Source: Propionibacterium sp. oral taxon 192 str. F0372
GTDB lineage: Bacteria > Actinomycetota > Actinomycetes > Propionibacteriales > Propionibacteriaceae
Length of the DNA: 64,000 nucleotides
Direction: 5' to 3'
Assembly (NCBI RefSeq): GCF_000413315.1
Contig: NZ_KE340297.1
Coordinates: 747,698 to 811,697 of the forward strand
Below, one piece after another: positions 17,793 to 26,402 of this stretch. A program made the position numbers and the translations under genes. Numbering within the stretch: the stretch's first letter is position 1; each line of letters begins with the position of its first letter. The notes beneath the pieces were generated by a model, which made no database searches, was not told the origin of the DNA, and saw only the letters and a list, made by a program, of their open reading frames with translations.

Positions 17793-18392
17793 ATGATGAC
17801 GCCACCAGGACGACCCCGGGATCCGCAGATCCAGGAACGGGTCATGACCACGACCCTTCAACTGCTTGCCGACAAGGGGTACGCCAATGTGCGTATTGAC
17901 GAGATCGTGAAACTGTCAGGCGTAGCCAAGACGACCATCTACCGCAGGTGGCCCTCCCTGCCACACTTGGTGGTCGAGACGATCGCCAGCACCATCGGCG
18001 AGCGCACGATGATCCAATCCGATGATCCGGTGAGCGATCTCCGTCTTGCCTGCGCAATGCTTGTCGGTTCAGTGAATGCTGGCCGCGACTCCTGGCTGGC
18101 GGTGGCGATGGACCTGCATCGTCAGCAGGATGAGACCCTACGCGCCTACTACCGGAACCGAATCGTCGAGCCGGCCCGGCAGCTCCTTGTGACGGCATTG
18201 CAGCGAGTCTCCGCCGCAGGGGAGCTGCACTGTGCTGTCCCCTGCCCAGATCTGGCCGACCTGCTCATCGGCGGTGCCATCTACAGGCTGGCGATGCTGC
18301 ACGAACCCATCACCCAAGAACAGCTCGACACCATCATCGACGGGCTGCTCACACCCGAACCGGGGGCTTCGGGCCTTACCTCGCAGAACTGA
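17793..18392 (+). CDS. TetR-family transcriptional regulator
   Basis: 199 residues. The N-terminal HTH (about residues 12-58) includes GYANVRIDEIVKLSGVAK and TTIYRRWPS, typical of TetR proteins with a C-terminal effector domain of the AefR/TetR_C_11-like kind. ATG 17793 follows aaggag at good spacing. It is divergent from the ABC exporter and NRPS-PKS operon, so it is the natural candidate to sense the product or a precursor and control export. Confidence 0.9.
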   Translation: MMTPPGRPRDPQIQERVMTTTLQLLADKGYANVRIDEIVKLSGVAKTTIYRRWPSLPHLVVETIASTIGERTMIQSDDPVSDLRLACAMLVGSVNAGRDSWLAVAMDLHRQQDETLRAYYRNRIVEPARQLLVTALQRVSAAGELHCAVPCPDLADLLIGGAIYRLAMLHEPITQEQLDTIIDGLLTPEPGASGLTSQN

Positions 18393-18423
18393 GCTGAACC
18401 AATGGGCGTTCCGGTCACGTTGC

Positions 18424-19164
18424 CTAAAAGCAATCCGTCAGCGCCTTCCGGGCATCCACCATGGCGGGGCCATACCAAAACAGTGCGCGCCCTGGCAGGC
18501 ACACGGTTCTGGTCGCACTGGATAACTCCGGGCAGTTATCGCGGGTGAACGGGTAAGGTTCGTCAGGCAGCAAAACGAGGTCCGGGTGGTGCCGGAGGAC
18601 CTCGCCGGGGTCGAGATGCGGGTAGCGGGAAGCGGTTACTACATTGTGCGCCCCGCTCCGGCGCAGCACGTCGTCTGGGTAGGTGTGGGCCCCCACCCAG
18701 ATCCACGGGTCCTTCCACACCGGGACCGCCACCCGTAGTGGTGGGAACTGCGCCGGTGCTTTCCACACGGTTTGGGCCCGATCCAGCCACCCCGGAACGC
18801 CGACCGAGCAGACTTCGGAAAACAACCTGCCCATGCTGTCCAGCGCGCCGGGCACGCTATCAATCCGGGTGACCCAGACCGGTATTCCTGCTGCGCGCAG
18901 CCTGTCCACGTCGGCACGCCGGTTCTCCTCCTGGTTCGCTACGACGAGATCCGGGCGCAACTCCCGGATACCGTCCAGGTCAGGATTCTTCGTCCCGCGC
19001 AGCCGTTTCACCGTCAGGCCTGCGGGATGGGTGCACCAATCAGTGGCACCGATCAGAATCCCAGGAACCGTGAGAGCTAGGGCCTCGGTGAGGGAAGGGA
19101 CCAGCGACACCACCCGCCGAGGAGGTGTCACTGACCCGAGATCGAAACCGAGATCGTCGTACAC
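18424..19164 (-). CDS. BtuF-like cobalamin/metal-complex binding protein without signal peptide
   Basis: 246 residues of the helical-backbone metal-receptor fold: RRVVSLVPSLTEAL near the start, then LRPDLVVANQEENR and HPDLVLLPDEPYPF. BtuF and FhuD relatives share this pattern, but here no signal peptide or lipobox is visible and no BtuC or BtuD lies alongside. It starts at GTG 19164, 69 bp after mdh, so it may be the last gene of the pdu operon. A cytoplasmic corrinoid-handling role would fit the B12 demand of the locus, as inference. Confidence 0.7.
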   Translation of the reverse strand: MYDDLGFDLGSVTPPRRVVSLVPSLTEALALTVPGILIGATDWCTHPAGLTVKRLRGTKNPDLDGIRELRPDLVVANQEENRRADVDRLRAAGIPVWVTRIDSVPGALDSMGRLFSEVCSVGVPGWLDRAQTVWKAPAQFPPLRVAVPVWKDPWIWVGAHTYPDDVLRRSGAHNVVTASRYPHLDPGEVLRHHPDLVLLPDEPYPFTRDNCPELSSATRTVCLPGRALFWYGPAMVDARKALTDCF

Positions 19165-19233
19165 ACGACCATTCTCCTTCCCGGCCCCACCGAACTGGAC
19201 GACGCCCCGTCTGGCATGCAGCGAGGCAGCAGC

Positions 19234-20211
19234 TCAGGAGACGAAACCGAGTTTCTTCACCGCAGCGGCCTCGCTGGCCAACTCGGCGACCGAGATATCG
19301 ATGTGGTGGCGTGCGAATGCGGAGACCGGAAGGTCCGGCACGATCCGCCACTGCCCGTCGCCGGTGGTGACCGGGAAGGAGGAAACCAATCCCTCGGGCA
19401 CCCCGTAGGAACCGTCGGAGACCACGCCCATCGAGGTCCAATCACCCTCGGGGGTTCCGGCGAACCAGTCGTGCACGTGCCGGATCGTCGCATCGGCCGC
19501 CGACGCCGCGGAAGACGAACCCCGGGCGGCGATCACCGCGGCCCCGCGCTTGGCGACGGTCGGGATGAAATCAAAATTGATCCACGCGTCGTCGCCCAGC
19601 CACGTGGCGGCAGGTTTCCCGTTAATCCTGGCGTTGAACACGTCCGGGTACTGGGTGGAGGAATGGTTCCCCCAGATCGTCATATTCGACACCTCACCGA
19701 CCCCGCGTCGCGCCTTATCGGCAAGCTGTCGCAGGGCGCGATCGTGGTCCAGCCTGGTCAGCGCGGTGAACCTCTGCGCGGGAATCCCATCGGCATTGCG
19801 GTGGGCAATCCAGGCATTGGTGTTGGCTGGGTTACCGGTCACCACCACGCGGATATCGGAAGCCGCCCGGGCCGCCAGCGCCCGCCCCTGTTCCCGGAAG
19901 ATCGCACCATTCGCACCCAGCAGGTCGGAGCGTTCCATCCCCTTCTTGCGCGGGGAAGCACCAACGAGCATAGCGACGTTGGCCCCGTCGAAGACCTGCT
20001 CGGCAGAGTCGCCGATCTCCACTCCTGCAAGAGTCGGGAAAGCGCAATCCTCAAGTTCCATGGCCACGCCCTCAAGCGCTTTCACCGCACCCGGGATTTC
20101 TAGCAGGCGCAACTGCACCGGCTCATCACCGAAGAGTTCCCCGGATGCGATGCGGAAGACCAGCGCGTAACCGATCTTGCCGCCCGCCCCGGTGATCGCG
20201 ATCTTCCTCAT
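19234..20211 (-). CDS. mdh: Malate dehydrogenase (NAD)
   Basis: 325 residues, usual length. The Rossmann motif [22 protein letters not shown] with the substrate-gripping Arg, [24 protein letters not shown] and the catalytic His in [11 protein letters not shown] are all present. It interconverts malate and oxaloacetate with NAD(H). It overlaps pduP by ATGA, so it is translationally tied to the microcompartment operon, which is unusual. No encapsulation peptide is visible at either end. In propionibacteria the enzyme belongs to the Wood-Werkman cycle, so a link between diol breakdown and that cycle is possible. Confidence 0.9.
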   Translation of the reverse strand: MRKIAITGAGGKIGYALVFRIASGELFGDEPVQLRLLEIPGAVKALEGVAMELEDCAFPTLAGVEIGDSAEQVFDGANVAMLVGASPRKKGMERSDLLGANGAIFREQGRALAARAASDIRVVVTGNPANTNAWIAHRNADGIPAQRFTALTRLDHDRALRQLADKARRGVGEVSNMTIWGNHSSTQYPDVFNARINGKPAATWLGDDAWINFDFIPTVAKRGAAVIAARGSSSAASAADATIRHVHDWFAGTPEGDWTSMGVVSDGSYGVPEGLVSSFPVTTGDGQWRIVPDLPVSAFARHHIDISVAELASEAAAVKKLGFVS

Positions 20212-21629
20212 CGGATATTCAATTCCCCGACGAGCACGCAGCGACGACGGCGCGCGAAGGACCGGGCCGAGGTCAGGCCCTCACCGGTTGGCCCGGCGAT
20301 GGTGAAGGTGGGATACCCCTCACCGGTGATGCCCAGCCCGGCGAAGGAAGGACCGTTCTTCACGAAGATCGTGGTCTGGATCAGCTTGCCCATCCGGGTG
20401 AGCTTGGTGACATCCTTCGAATGCATGATCGCGGTGTGCCGGTTACCGTGCTCGGCCTGGACGGCCAGGTCGATGGCGGTGTCCACATCCGGAACCCGCA
20501 CGACGCCCAGAATCGGCATCATCAGTTCGGTCTGCACGAAGCAGTGCTCGAAGGGCACCTCGGCGATGATCAGCCGGGTACCGGCCGGGGCCTGGATACC
20601 GATCTGCTCAAGCAGCACAGTGGCCGGTTTGCCCACCCATGCGGTCTGAGCCGCATGCTTGTCGTGATTGACCACGATGTCGGCGAGTTGCTTGGCCTGC
20701 TCCAAGGTGATCTCGTAGGCGCCGTTCTCCACCATCTTGAACTTCAGCAGGTCGACGATGTCGTCGACCGCCAGGCATTCCTTCTCCGCGGTGCAGGGCA
20801 GGTTGTTGTCAAAGGAAGCCCCGTCGACGATCGACTTCGCGGCCAGATCAATGTCGGCGGTGGTGTCGACGACAACCGGCGGGTTGCCCGCACCGGCGCC
20901 GATGGCCTTCTTGCCCGAGGAGAGCACGGTCTTCACGATGCCAGGCCCGCCGGTAGCCACCAGCATGCGCACCTTCGGGTGAGCCATCATCTTGTTGGTG
21001 TTCTCGATGCTGGGCTCGGCCACGGTGACGATCAGGTTCGCCGGGGCGCCAACCTCGGCCAAAGCCCGGTTCAGGGTGCGCACCTGCCACAGCGACAGAT
21101 TCTTGGCGCGCGGGTGCGGGGAGAACACGACAGCATTTCCGGCAGCCAGCATGCCGATCGAGTTGCAGGTGATGGTCTCGGTCGGATTGGTGGTCGGGGT
21201 GATGGCTCCGATCACGCCGAACGGCGAGTACTCCACCACGGTCAGCCCGTCGTCGCCCGACCATGCGTCGGTGACCAAGTCCTCAACCCCCGGGGTCTCC
21301 AAGGCAGCGATCTTGTTCTTCAGGTATTTGTGGGCGGCATTGCCCATGCCCGATTCCTTGACCGCCTGCTCAGCCATGTAGGTGAGATGTTCCTCGTTCG
21401 ACATCGCGTCGCGGATCGCCTGCACGTAACGACGCCGGTCGGCCAGCGAGCAGTCCATGTACTCGCGCCATGCCTTATCGGCGGCCTCGACAGCGGAGTC
21501 CATGTCGTCGAAGATGCCGTCGGCCCCACCAGCGACCTCCTTTGCTGCCGGTGCAGAGGTCTCCCCGGCGGAGTAGCTGGCCAGAACGTCACGAATGACC
21601 TTCTCCAGCATTGCGGTGTCGATGCTCAT
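20208..21629 (-). CDS. pduP: CoA-acylating propionaldehyde dehydrogenase
   Basis: 473 residues of the PduP/EutE aldehyde dehydrogenase family, converting propionaldehyde, NAD+ and CoA to propionyl-CoA in the microcompartment lumen. The catalytic Cys is in [24 protein letters not shown] and [13 protein letters not shown] are family motifs. Residues 1-18 ([18 protein letters not shown]) form an amphipathic helix of the encapsulation-peptide type, followed by a flexible Ala/Pro linker. It overlaps pduO (ATGA) upstream and mdh downstream. The eut-locus paralogue has its targeting helix at the other end. Confidence 0.93.
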   Translation of the reverse strand: MSIDTAMLEKVIRDVLASYSAGETSAPAAKEVAGGADGIFDDMDSAVEAADKAWREYMDCSLADRRRYVQAIRDAMSNEEHLTYMAEQAVKESGMGNAAHKYLKNKIAALETPGVEDLVTDAWSGDDGLTVVEYSPFGVIGAITPTTNPTETITCNSIGMLAAGNAVVFSPHPRAKNLSLWQVRTLNRALAEVGAPANLIVTVAEPSIENTNKMMAHPKVRMLVATGGPGIVKTVLSSGKKAIGAGAGNPPVVVDTTADIDLAAKSIVDGASFDNNLPCTAEKECLAVDDIVDLLKFKMVENGAYEITLEQAKQLADIVVNHDKHAAQTAWVGKPATVLLEQIGIQAPAGTRLIIAEVPFEHCFVQTELMMPILGVVRVPDVDTAIDLAVQAEHGNRHTAIMHSKDVTKLTRMGKLIQTTIFVKNGPSFAGLGITGEGYPTFTIAGPTGEGLTSARSFARRRRCVLVGELNIR

Positions 21630-22687
21630 CGGTTATCTCCAATCACTGTCGAGAGTGCGTGTTCAAGAATTGCGAGATCTTCCTCGTCGGATCCACCAGA
21701 AACCCCAATGCCTCCGATGATCCGGCCGCGGACGGTCAGCGGTACCCCTCCGGGGAACATGATGACCCGGCCTGAATTGGTCGATTCGAGGCCCTTGAGA
21801 TCGTCGGCATGTTTCTTCAGATCGGCGGTGGGCCGCTTGAAGGCGAAAGCCGACCAGGCCTTGTTCATCGCGACGTCAATCGAGGCCAGCAGCGAATCGG
21901 GCTGGCGATTGAGCAGCAGCAGCGCACCGCTGCCATCCACCGCCGCGAAAACCACTGCCACCCCCATCTCGTCAGCCTTGGCCAAGGCCGCGTCGCACAG
22001 CCGCTGGGCCAAGGCCAGGTCGAGGCTGTCGATCCGGGTGGGAACCGGCCCGGAAGGTGCCTTGCCAAGGCGACTCCCATCGGTCGCCTTGCCGAGGGAA
22101 CTGTCATCGGGTGTCTTGCCGAGGATCTTCTCGACGGCGGCCACCACGAGTTCCCGGATGTGCTGCTCGTCGTGCCAGTGCTCGGCCAGCCTGGCCAGCG
22201 AATAGACGGCATCCGAACAGCGGTTTAAGTATTTGATGAGCTCGGGGCGCAGTTCCTCCACCTCGGCCAAGCGCAACATCTCCCGCTCGGCGCGGCGCAC
22301 CACGGTGCGGGCCTGGTGGAAGGCCGCCGAGCGGTGGTCACGACCCGGCACGACGAAGGCCCGCTGCGGGCCGGTGATCGCCAGGCAGTCGTCGATCAGG
22401 TGCTCCAGGTCGGCGATGTCGGTTCCCGAGATCTTGTCGCCGATGGTGGCCCGGCCTTTTTCATCGGAAGCTACCTCGGCGGCCAGCACGAATAGCCGCA
22501 GCTGCATGTGCTGGATGCGATCCCACCACTCGCCGCGCTCCATCCAGGCCTTCGCGGCACCGATGGCGGCATTCGCCTCGTCGATAGTGCCGTATGCCTC
22601 GACGCGTAGGGACTGCTTGGGCACTCGCGACCCGCCGAACAGCCCGGTGTCGCCCTTGTCACCGGTGCGCGTGTAGATGGCAGGCAT
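21626..22687 (-). CDS. pduO: Cob(I)alamin adenosyltransferase fused to GlcG/HbpS-like domain
   Basis: 353 residues. Residues 1-185 are the PduO-type adenosyltransferase (YTRTGDKGDTGLF, VVRRAEREML, YLNRCSDAVYSLAR), which makes adenosylcobalamin for the diol dehydratase. A linker at about 190-215 repeats LGK-x3-D/G units. Residues about 220-352 are the GlcG/HbpS-like domain seen in full-length PduO. ATG 22687 shares its A with the pduN stop (TGATG); an upstream GTG at 22690 is possible. Both domains look intact. Confidence 0.93.
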   Translation of the reverse strand: MPAIYTRTGDKGDTGLFGGSRVPKQSLRVEAYGTIDEANAAIGAAKAWMERGEWWDRIQHMQLRLFVLAAEVASDEKGRATIGDKISGTDIADLEHLIDDCLAITGPQRAFVVPGRDHRSAAFHQARTVVRRAEREMLRLAEVEELRPELIKYLNRCSDAVYSLARLAEHWHDEQHIRELVVAAVEKILGKTPDDSSLGKATDGSRLGKAPSGPVPTRIDSLDLALAQRLCDAALAKADEMGVAVVFAAVDGSGALLLLNRQPDSLLASIDVAMNKAWSAFAFKRPTADLKKHADDLKGLESTNSGRVIMFPGGVPLTVRGRIIGGIGVSGGSDEEDLAILEHALSTVIGDNR

Positions 22688-22956
22688 CACATCTCCATTT
22701 CCACGGTATCCACGATTCCCACGATGGCCGCGTCCAGCGGCGCCTGTTCCCGGCCAGCGGCGTGCCGGGCACCACCCGAGCGCACCACGATGACCACCTC
22801 ACCAGCACCGGCGCCGACGGTGTCGACGGCGATCTCCAGTTCCCCGATGTAGTTCTCGTTCTCGTCGATCTTGCGGATCAGCAACAGCTTGAAGCCGACG
22901 AGACGCTCGTCCTTGCTTGTCGATACCACATTGCCGACAACCTTGGCCAACTGCAT
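22687..22956 (-). CDS. pduN: Microcompartment vertex protein, BMC-P
   Basis: 89 residues of the EutN/CcmL family, whose pentamers cap the vertices of the shell. MQLAKVVGNVVSTSKDE, a core ending VDTVGAGAGEVVIVV and the Asp-Ala-Ala-Ile-Val-Gly-Ile-Val-Asp stretch match the family. It starts one base after the flavoprotein stop and overlaps pduO. A paralogue (eutN) lies at 53.7-54.0 kb. Confidence 0.93.
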   Translation of the reverse strand: MQLAKVVGNVVSTSKDERLVGFKLLLIRKIDENENYIGELEIAVDTVGAGAGEVVIVVRSGGARHAAGREQAPLDAAIVGIVDTVEMEM

Positions 22957-22957
22957 G

Positions 22958-23686
22958 TCAGCTCCTCCTCAAGATCGTGATGCCTTGGGCCGCGGCTTCC
23001 TCTTTGGCCAGGGCGGTGATGACGGTGTGCGCTCCGATCTGCAGCTGGGTACCCGGTGCCAGCCCACGCAGGTCGGTGGCCGACAGCACCTTGGCGTCGA
23101 AGCCGACCATCTCCGAAGGTGCCGTCCAGGCATCCATGACGACGGAATCCAGCGTGCTGGCGGAGGTCAACCGGACCCCGAAGGAGGCCAGCTTTGTGAG
23201 ATTCTCGCGCATCATCGCCGCATATCCCTCGGGCAAGGTGGGGAACCAGCGGCGCTTGCCGGGGCTGTCCGGGCAAGCCGCGTCGCGGGCGGCGATGACG
23301 GGTTTGCCCGCCATGATGAAATCGGCGGTCACATTGGAGGCCATGCAATCCCCGATACCGTTGACCACCTTGCCCACCAGGTTCGCGGTGAGCGACGCGA
23401 TGATGAGCATGTCATGGCCACAGACCAGGCCCTGCTCGACGGGAGTCATGCCGATGCGGGCGATGGCCTGCTGGTCGAGGATGCGCTGGGCCGACGGGGT
23501 CTGGATGATGTCCAAATCGGCACTGGCCGATAGCGCGGTCAGCGAGGTGAGGGCGTCCTCGAAGCCGACCAGGGCACCGGTGAACAGCACCAGCGCGCTG
23601 GGACGCTCCTCGGCGACGGCCTGCTCGGCAAGCACCTGCTTGACGATGGCGGTGACCAGTTCTTTAAGCTCCCCGGGAGTCATCAT
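22958..23686 (-). CDS. Microcompartment-associated flavoprotein (pduM position)
   Basis: 242 residues. After a short amphipathic helix (TPGELKELVTAIVKQVLAE), which looks like an encapsulation peptide, comes a Rossmann-like flavoprotein domain with ALVLFTGALVGFEDAL, LIIASLTANLVGKVVNG and FIMAGKPVIAARDA. Similar FMN-binding proteins occupy the pduM place in pdu loci of lactobacilli. The start is ATG 23686, in an ATGA overlap with eutJ. The role is unproven; electron transfer during cofactor repair in the lumen, such as reduction of cobalamin for PduO, is a reasonable guess. Confidence 0.75.
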   Translation of the reverse strand: MMTPGELKELVTAIVKQVLAEQAVAEERPSALVLFTGALVGFEDALTSLTALSASADLDIIQTPSAQRILDQQAIARIGMTPVEQGLVCGHDMLIIASLTANLVGKVVNGIGDCMASNVTADFIMAGKPVIAARDAACPDSPGKRRWFPTLPEGYAAMMRENLTKLASFGVRLTSASTLDSVVMDAWTAPSEMVGFDAKVLSATDLRGLAPGTQLQIGAHTVITALAKEEAAAQGITILRRS

Positions 23687-24489
23687 GGCCTCCTCATGGC
23701 TACCCCGAGCGGGGTCGGGAATAGTGGTTCGGCGGGACATTCCACCGGGTGACCAAGCACCTGGGAGAAGACGCCGGTCGCATTGGGCAGCGAGGCCGCG
23801 CCACCAACCAAGGTGATCGTTCCCGGGTCGCGTCCCTCAAGAGCCCTGGCAGCAATGGTCGCCATCTTCTCCAGGGTGGGACGCACCAGTGGCCCGGCAA
23901 TATTGGCGTTCTTGGCCGTCTTCTTGAATTTCTCGGCCTCCTCGTAGTCGACGCCCATCGCGCCGGCGATGACCAGGGTCATGTGGTGGCCGCCGGTGGG
24001 TTCGTCGATCGACAAGGTGACCTTCCCATCGTTGAGCAGTGAGACACCGGTAGTGCCGTGGCCGACGTCGATAATGGTGCCGTCGGTGATACCTAGGGCG
24101 GTCGCGGCGGCGACGGGCTCGTCGACCACCTCGTCGACCTCTAGGTCGGCGGCCTGCACCACATTGGCGAAGACCTTGACGGTAGCCTCATCAATGCCGG
24201 GCGGGATGGTGAAGGCGGCCCGGTCGAATGCATGACCGGTGGAGGTGGTCAGTTCCTCCTTGAGTTCCTGCACCGCGCGCACCGCGCCCAGCCAGTCGAC
24301 GACGATCCCGTCGCGCACCACGGTGGAGTGCCGCCAGGCACCAGCGACGGGATTGTTGGAGCCGTCCACCACCGACAGCACGATATTGGCGGTACCCAGG
24401 TCGATGCCGAGACGGTATTCACCGCTGCCCTCGACGACCTCACCGGTGCGCACCATCTTCGCGAATTTCTTCAGTGCTTGACGACCCAT
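23683..24489 (-). CDS. eutJ: EutJ-type actin/Hsp70-fold protein
   Basis: 268 residues of the ASKHA (actin/Hsp70) fold: RLGIDLGTANIVLSVVDG (phosphate 1), GTIIDVGHGTTGVSLL (phosphate 2), VDEPVAAATALGI and ITLVGGAASLPNATG (adenosine loop). EutJ proteins are microcompartment-associated and thought to be chaperones or reactivase-like factors, but their function is not settled. It lies 9 bp after pduL and overlaps the flavoprotein gene, the same order as in lactobacillar pdu loci. Confidence 0.9.
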   Translation of the reverse strand: MGRQALKKFAKMVRTGEVVEGSGEYRLGIDLGTANIVLSVVDGSNNPVAGAWRHSTVVRDGIVVDWLGAVRAVQELKEELTTSTGHAFDRAAFTIPPGIDEATVKVFANVVQAADLEVDEVVDEPVAAATALGITDGTIIDVGHGTTGVSLLNDGKVTLSIDEPTGGHHMTLVIAGAMGVDYEEAEKFKKTAKNANIAGPLVRPTLEKMATIAARALEGRDPGTITLVGGAASLPNATGVFSQVLGHPVECPAEPLFPTPLGVAMRRP

Positions 24490-24498
24490 GGTTAGTGC

Positions 24499-25131
24499 TC
24501 ACTTCCCCAAGATGAGCGCCCAGTCACCGCTGCGGGCGCTGACTGCATTGCCCTCGTCGGTGTCCAGGTGGAGTTCCAGAAGGTAGGAATCCTTGACCCG
24601 TACCAAGAAATTGTCCAGTCGCGCGGCGCGGTCACCGTCGAACTGAACCGACACCCGGTCCTGGTCCTCCAGCCTCAGGGCCGCCGCGTCGGAGGGGCTC
24701 ATGTGGATGTGACGCCCGGCGATGATCGCCGCATGCTCGCACTCCACCTGTCCCTCGGGGCCGATGATGGTCACCGGGGCGGCCTGGGCCAGCTGCCCGG
24801 ACTGGGCCATCGGCGCCTTCACCCCAAGCGCACGGGCGTCGGTGGCGGACAGTTCCACCTGGGTGGCGCTGCGGTTGGGGCCCATGACCCGGACGCGTTC
24901 AAATCTCCCCTTGGGCCCGACGACGGTCACCGACTCCTTGGCCGCGAATTCGCCGCGCTGGCGCACCATCTTGTACACCTGCGGGGCCTCGTAACCGAAT
25001 AAGGTGCGGAAATCAGCGTCGCACAGGTGCACGTGCCGGTTGGAGATACCCACCTTCACACGGCTGGGGTCAGCCTCGAAGATCTTGTCGACGACGACAT
25101 CGACGATCTGCTCGACAAGCTTGTCAGCCAT
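24499..25131 (-). CDS. pduL: Phosphotransacylase, PduL type
   Basis: 210 residues. PduL converts propionyl-CoA and phosphate to propionyl-phosphate and recycles CoA inside the shell. Two beta-barrel repeats each carry zinc-binding His residues: GISNRHVHL near the start and IIAGRHIHMSP in the second half. The first 20 residues form an amphipathic encapsulation helix (ADKLVEQIVDVVVDKIFE). The length is typical. It lies 4 bp after pduJ. No propionate kinase gene is found in the window to complete ATP formation. Confidence 0.95.
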   Translation of the reverse strand: MADKLVEQIVDVVVDKIFEADPSRVKVGISNRHVHLCDADFRTLFGYEAPQVYKMVRQRGEFAAKESVTVVGPKGRFERVRVMGPNRSATQVELSATDARALGVKAPMAQSGQLAQAAPVTIIGPEGQVECEHAAIIAGRHIHMSPSDAAALRLEDQDRVSVQFDGDRAARLDNFLVRVKDSYLLELHLDTDEGNAVSARSGDWALILGK

Positions 25132-25134
25132 CGA

Positions 25135-25407
25135 TCAGGCCTTCGGGAGGATGGTTTCGACGTCGCCGTGAGGACGCGGGATCACATGCTGGGAAATCAA
25201 CTCCCCCACCTTCGTCGCCGCAGCCGCACCAGCATCAACAGCAGCCTTCACAGCGCCCACATCACCACGCACCATCACCGTCACAAAACCAGCACCGATC
25301 TGCTCCTTGCCGATCAGCGACACATTCGCCGACTTCACCATGGCATCAGCCGCCTCAATGCTGCCGATCAGACCCTTGGTCTCAACCATGCCGAGTGCTT
25401 CACTCAT
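25135..25407 (-). CDS. pduJ: Hexameric shell protein BMC-H
   Basis: 90 residues, one BMC domain: [20 protein letters not shown], then the pore loop around [17 protein letters not shown]. It would form flat hexagonal tiles of the shell with a central pore. It is almost identical to pduA at 31.9 kb: 261 bp differ at one base. Position before pduL marks it as pduJ. Start ATG 25407. Confidence 0.95.
   Translation of the reverse strand: MSEALGMVETKGLIGSIEAADAMVKSANVSLIGKEQIGAGFVTVMVRGDVGAVKAAVDAGAAAATKVGELISQHVIPRPHGDVETILPKA
25141..25401. repeat. 261-bp direct repeat, copy 1 (inside pduJ)
   Basis: This segment matches 31950-32210 at 260 of 261 positions, offset 6809 bp, same orientation. The only difference I see is G at 25168 against A at 31977, in the codons near the protein C-terminus. 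Both copies fall inside BMC-H coding sequence, and identity stops close to both gene ends. Confidence 0.95.
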
Positions 25408-25426
25408 GATTCCTCATTCCTCCTGC

Positions 25427-26041
25427 TCATTTCTTGATCTGCTTGGGACGGGCCCCACCCGTGGCGGGTTTGGCCGCTGTGGTCTTGGGTTCGGATTCCG
25501 TTTCGGTGTTCTTGGCCACCTTGGCCGGGGCATCTCCCTTGCTGGGGGCCGGTTGCTTCTCCGCGGCGGGGGTCTTTTCCTGTTCACCGGGCACCTTGGG
25601 CTGCTCGTTGTCCACCGGTTCCTTTGTGGCGGTCTTCGGCGCCTCGGCGGCAACGGCCCCGGATTGTGGGCTGGGCTTTTTGGCCGCGGGCTTCGATGCC
25701 GGGGCGGACTGCGCGACGGCGGGCGCGGCAGCCTTGGAAGCCGGGGCGCGAGTGGCCCACCCAACGGTCTTCGGGTTGCGGACCATCAATTCCAGTTGCT
25801 CGCTGGGGCGGGGTATCACCGAGATCCCCGCAACCCGGCCAACCAGACTGGCCGCAGCCTGGGCGGCCTGGATGGCGGTCTGCACCGAGGCGACCTGGCC
25901 CTCCACCTTCACCACAACCAGGCCACCGCCCTTGGTGAGTTCATAGCCGACGAGGTGAATGTCAGCCGTCTTGCAGGCGACGTCGGCGGCCTCGATGGCG
26001 GCCGCGAGACCGACTGTCTCAATGGTTCCCAGCGCCAGCAT
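25427..26041 (-). CDS. pduK: Shell protein BMC-H with long Ala/Pro/Lys-rich C-terminal tail
   Basis: 204 residues. Residues 1-92 form a BMC domain (LALGTIETVGLAAAIEAADV, GGGLVVVKVEGQVASVQTAI, GISVIPRPSEQL). Residues about 100-204 are a low-complexity Ala/Pro/Lys/Glu tail, presumably disordered. PduK family members have C-terminal extensions, in some cases with an Fe-S motif; no Cys cluster is seen here. ATG 26041 is preceded by gagaggag at good spacing, so the longer frame to 26116 is not used. It overlaps the pduH 3' end by 23 bp. The tail may bind other proteins or position the compartment. Confidence 0.88.
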   Translation of the reverse strand: MLALGTIETVGLAAAIEAADVACKTADIHLVGYELTKGGGLVVVKVEGQVASVQTAIQAAQAAASLVGRVAGISVIPRPSEQLELMVRNPKTVGWATRAPASKAAAPAVAQSAPASKPAAKKPSPQSGAVAAEAPKTATKEPVDNEQPKVPGEQEKTPAAEKQPAPSKGDAPAKVAKNTETESEPKTTAAKPATGGARPKQIKK

Positions 26042-26402
26042 GTGGGCTCCTCTCGATGGGTAGCAGCGGGTTCCGCTTGACCAACCGGGCGGCATTCGCC
26101 CCGATATTGCGGTCATTGGCGGCGGAAAGGTTCAATCCGGTGATCAGATAGGGGGCACCATCGGGAAGTTTGCTGGTGGTCACCGCGATGTCTTGGGTGT
26201 CGACTCCAATCCCGATCTCCAAGGTGGCCTGCACGGATGCCTGGTGGGCGAGGTGGGCGGCGTCGCCATCGCTGGTCACCTCGACGAAGACCGGCACGGC
26301 TTCCTCCTCGATACCCAGCACGAGATCACGCAACCTTGGCAGGTCGACGTGCTCGTTCACGTGCAGCCGGATGACCGGGCGTTCCTGAGTGGCTTGCGGC
26401 AT
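26019..26402 (-). CDS. pduH: Diol dehydratase reactivase small subunit
   Basis: 127 residues of the PduH/DdrB family, with PVIRLHVNEHVDLPRLRDLV, EEEAVPVFVEVT, GIGVDTQDIAV and a C-terminal GANAARLVKRNPL. Together with PduG it exchanges damaged cobalamin from diol dehydratase. ATG 26402 overlaps the pduG stop (GTGATG arrangement), showing coupled translation of the two subunits. Confidence 0.93.
   Translation of the reverse strand: MPQATQERPVIRLHVNEHVDLPRLRDLVLGIEEEAVPVFVEVTSDGDAAHLAHQASVQATLEIGIGVDTQDIAVTTSKLPDGAPYLITGLNLSAANDRNIGANAARLVKRNPLLPIERSPHAGAGNH

Noticed and set aside
20421-22205. Long open frame (594 codons) on the plus strand opposite pduP and pduO
   Set aside because: Same reason: antisense shadow with His/Gly/Arg-rich composition and no start signal.
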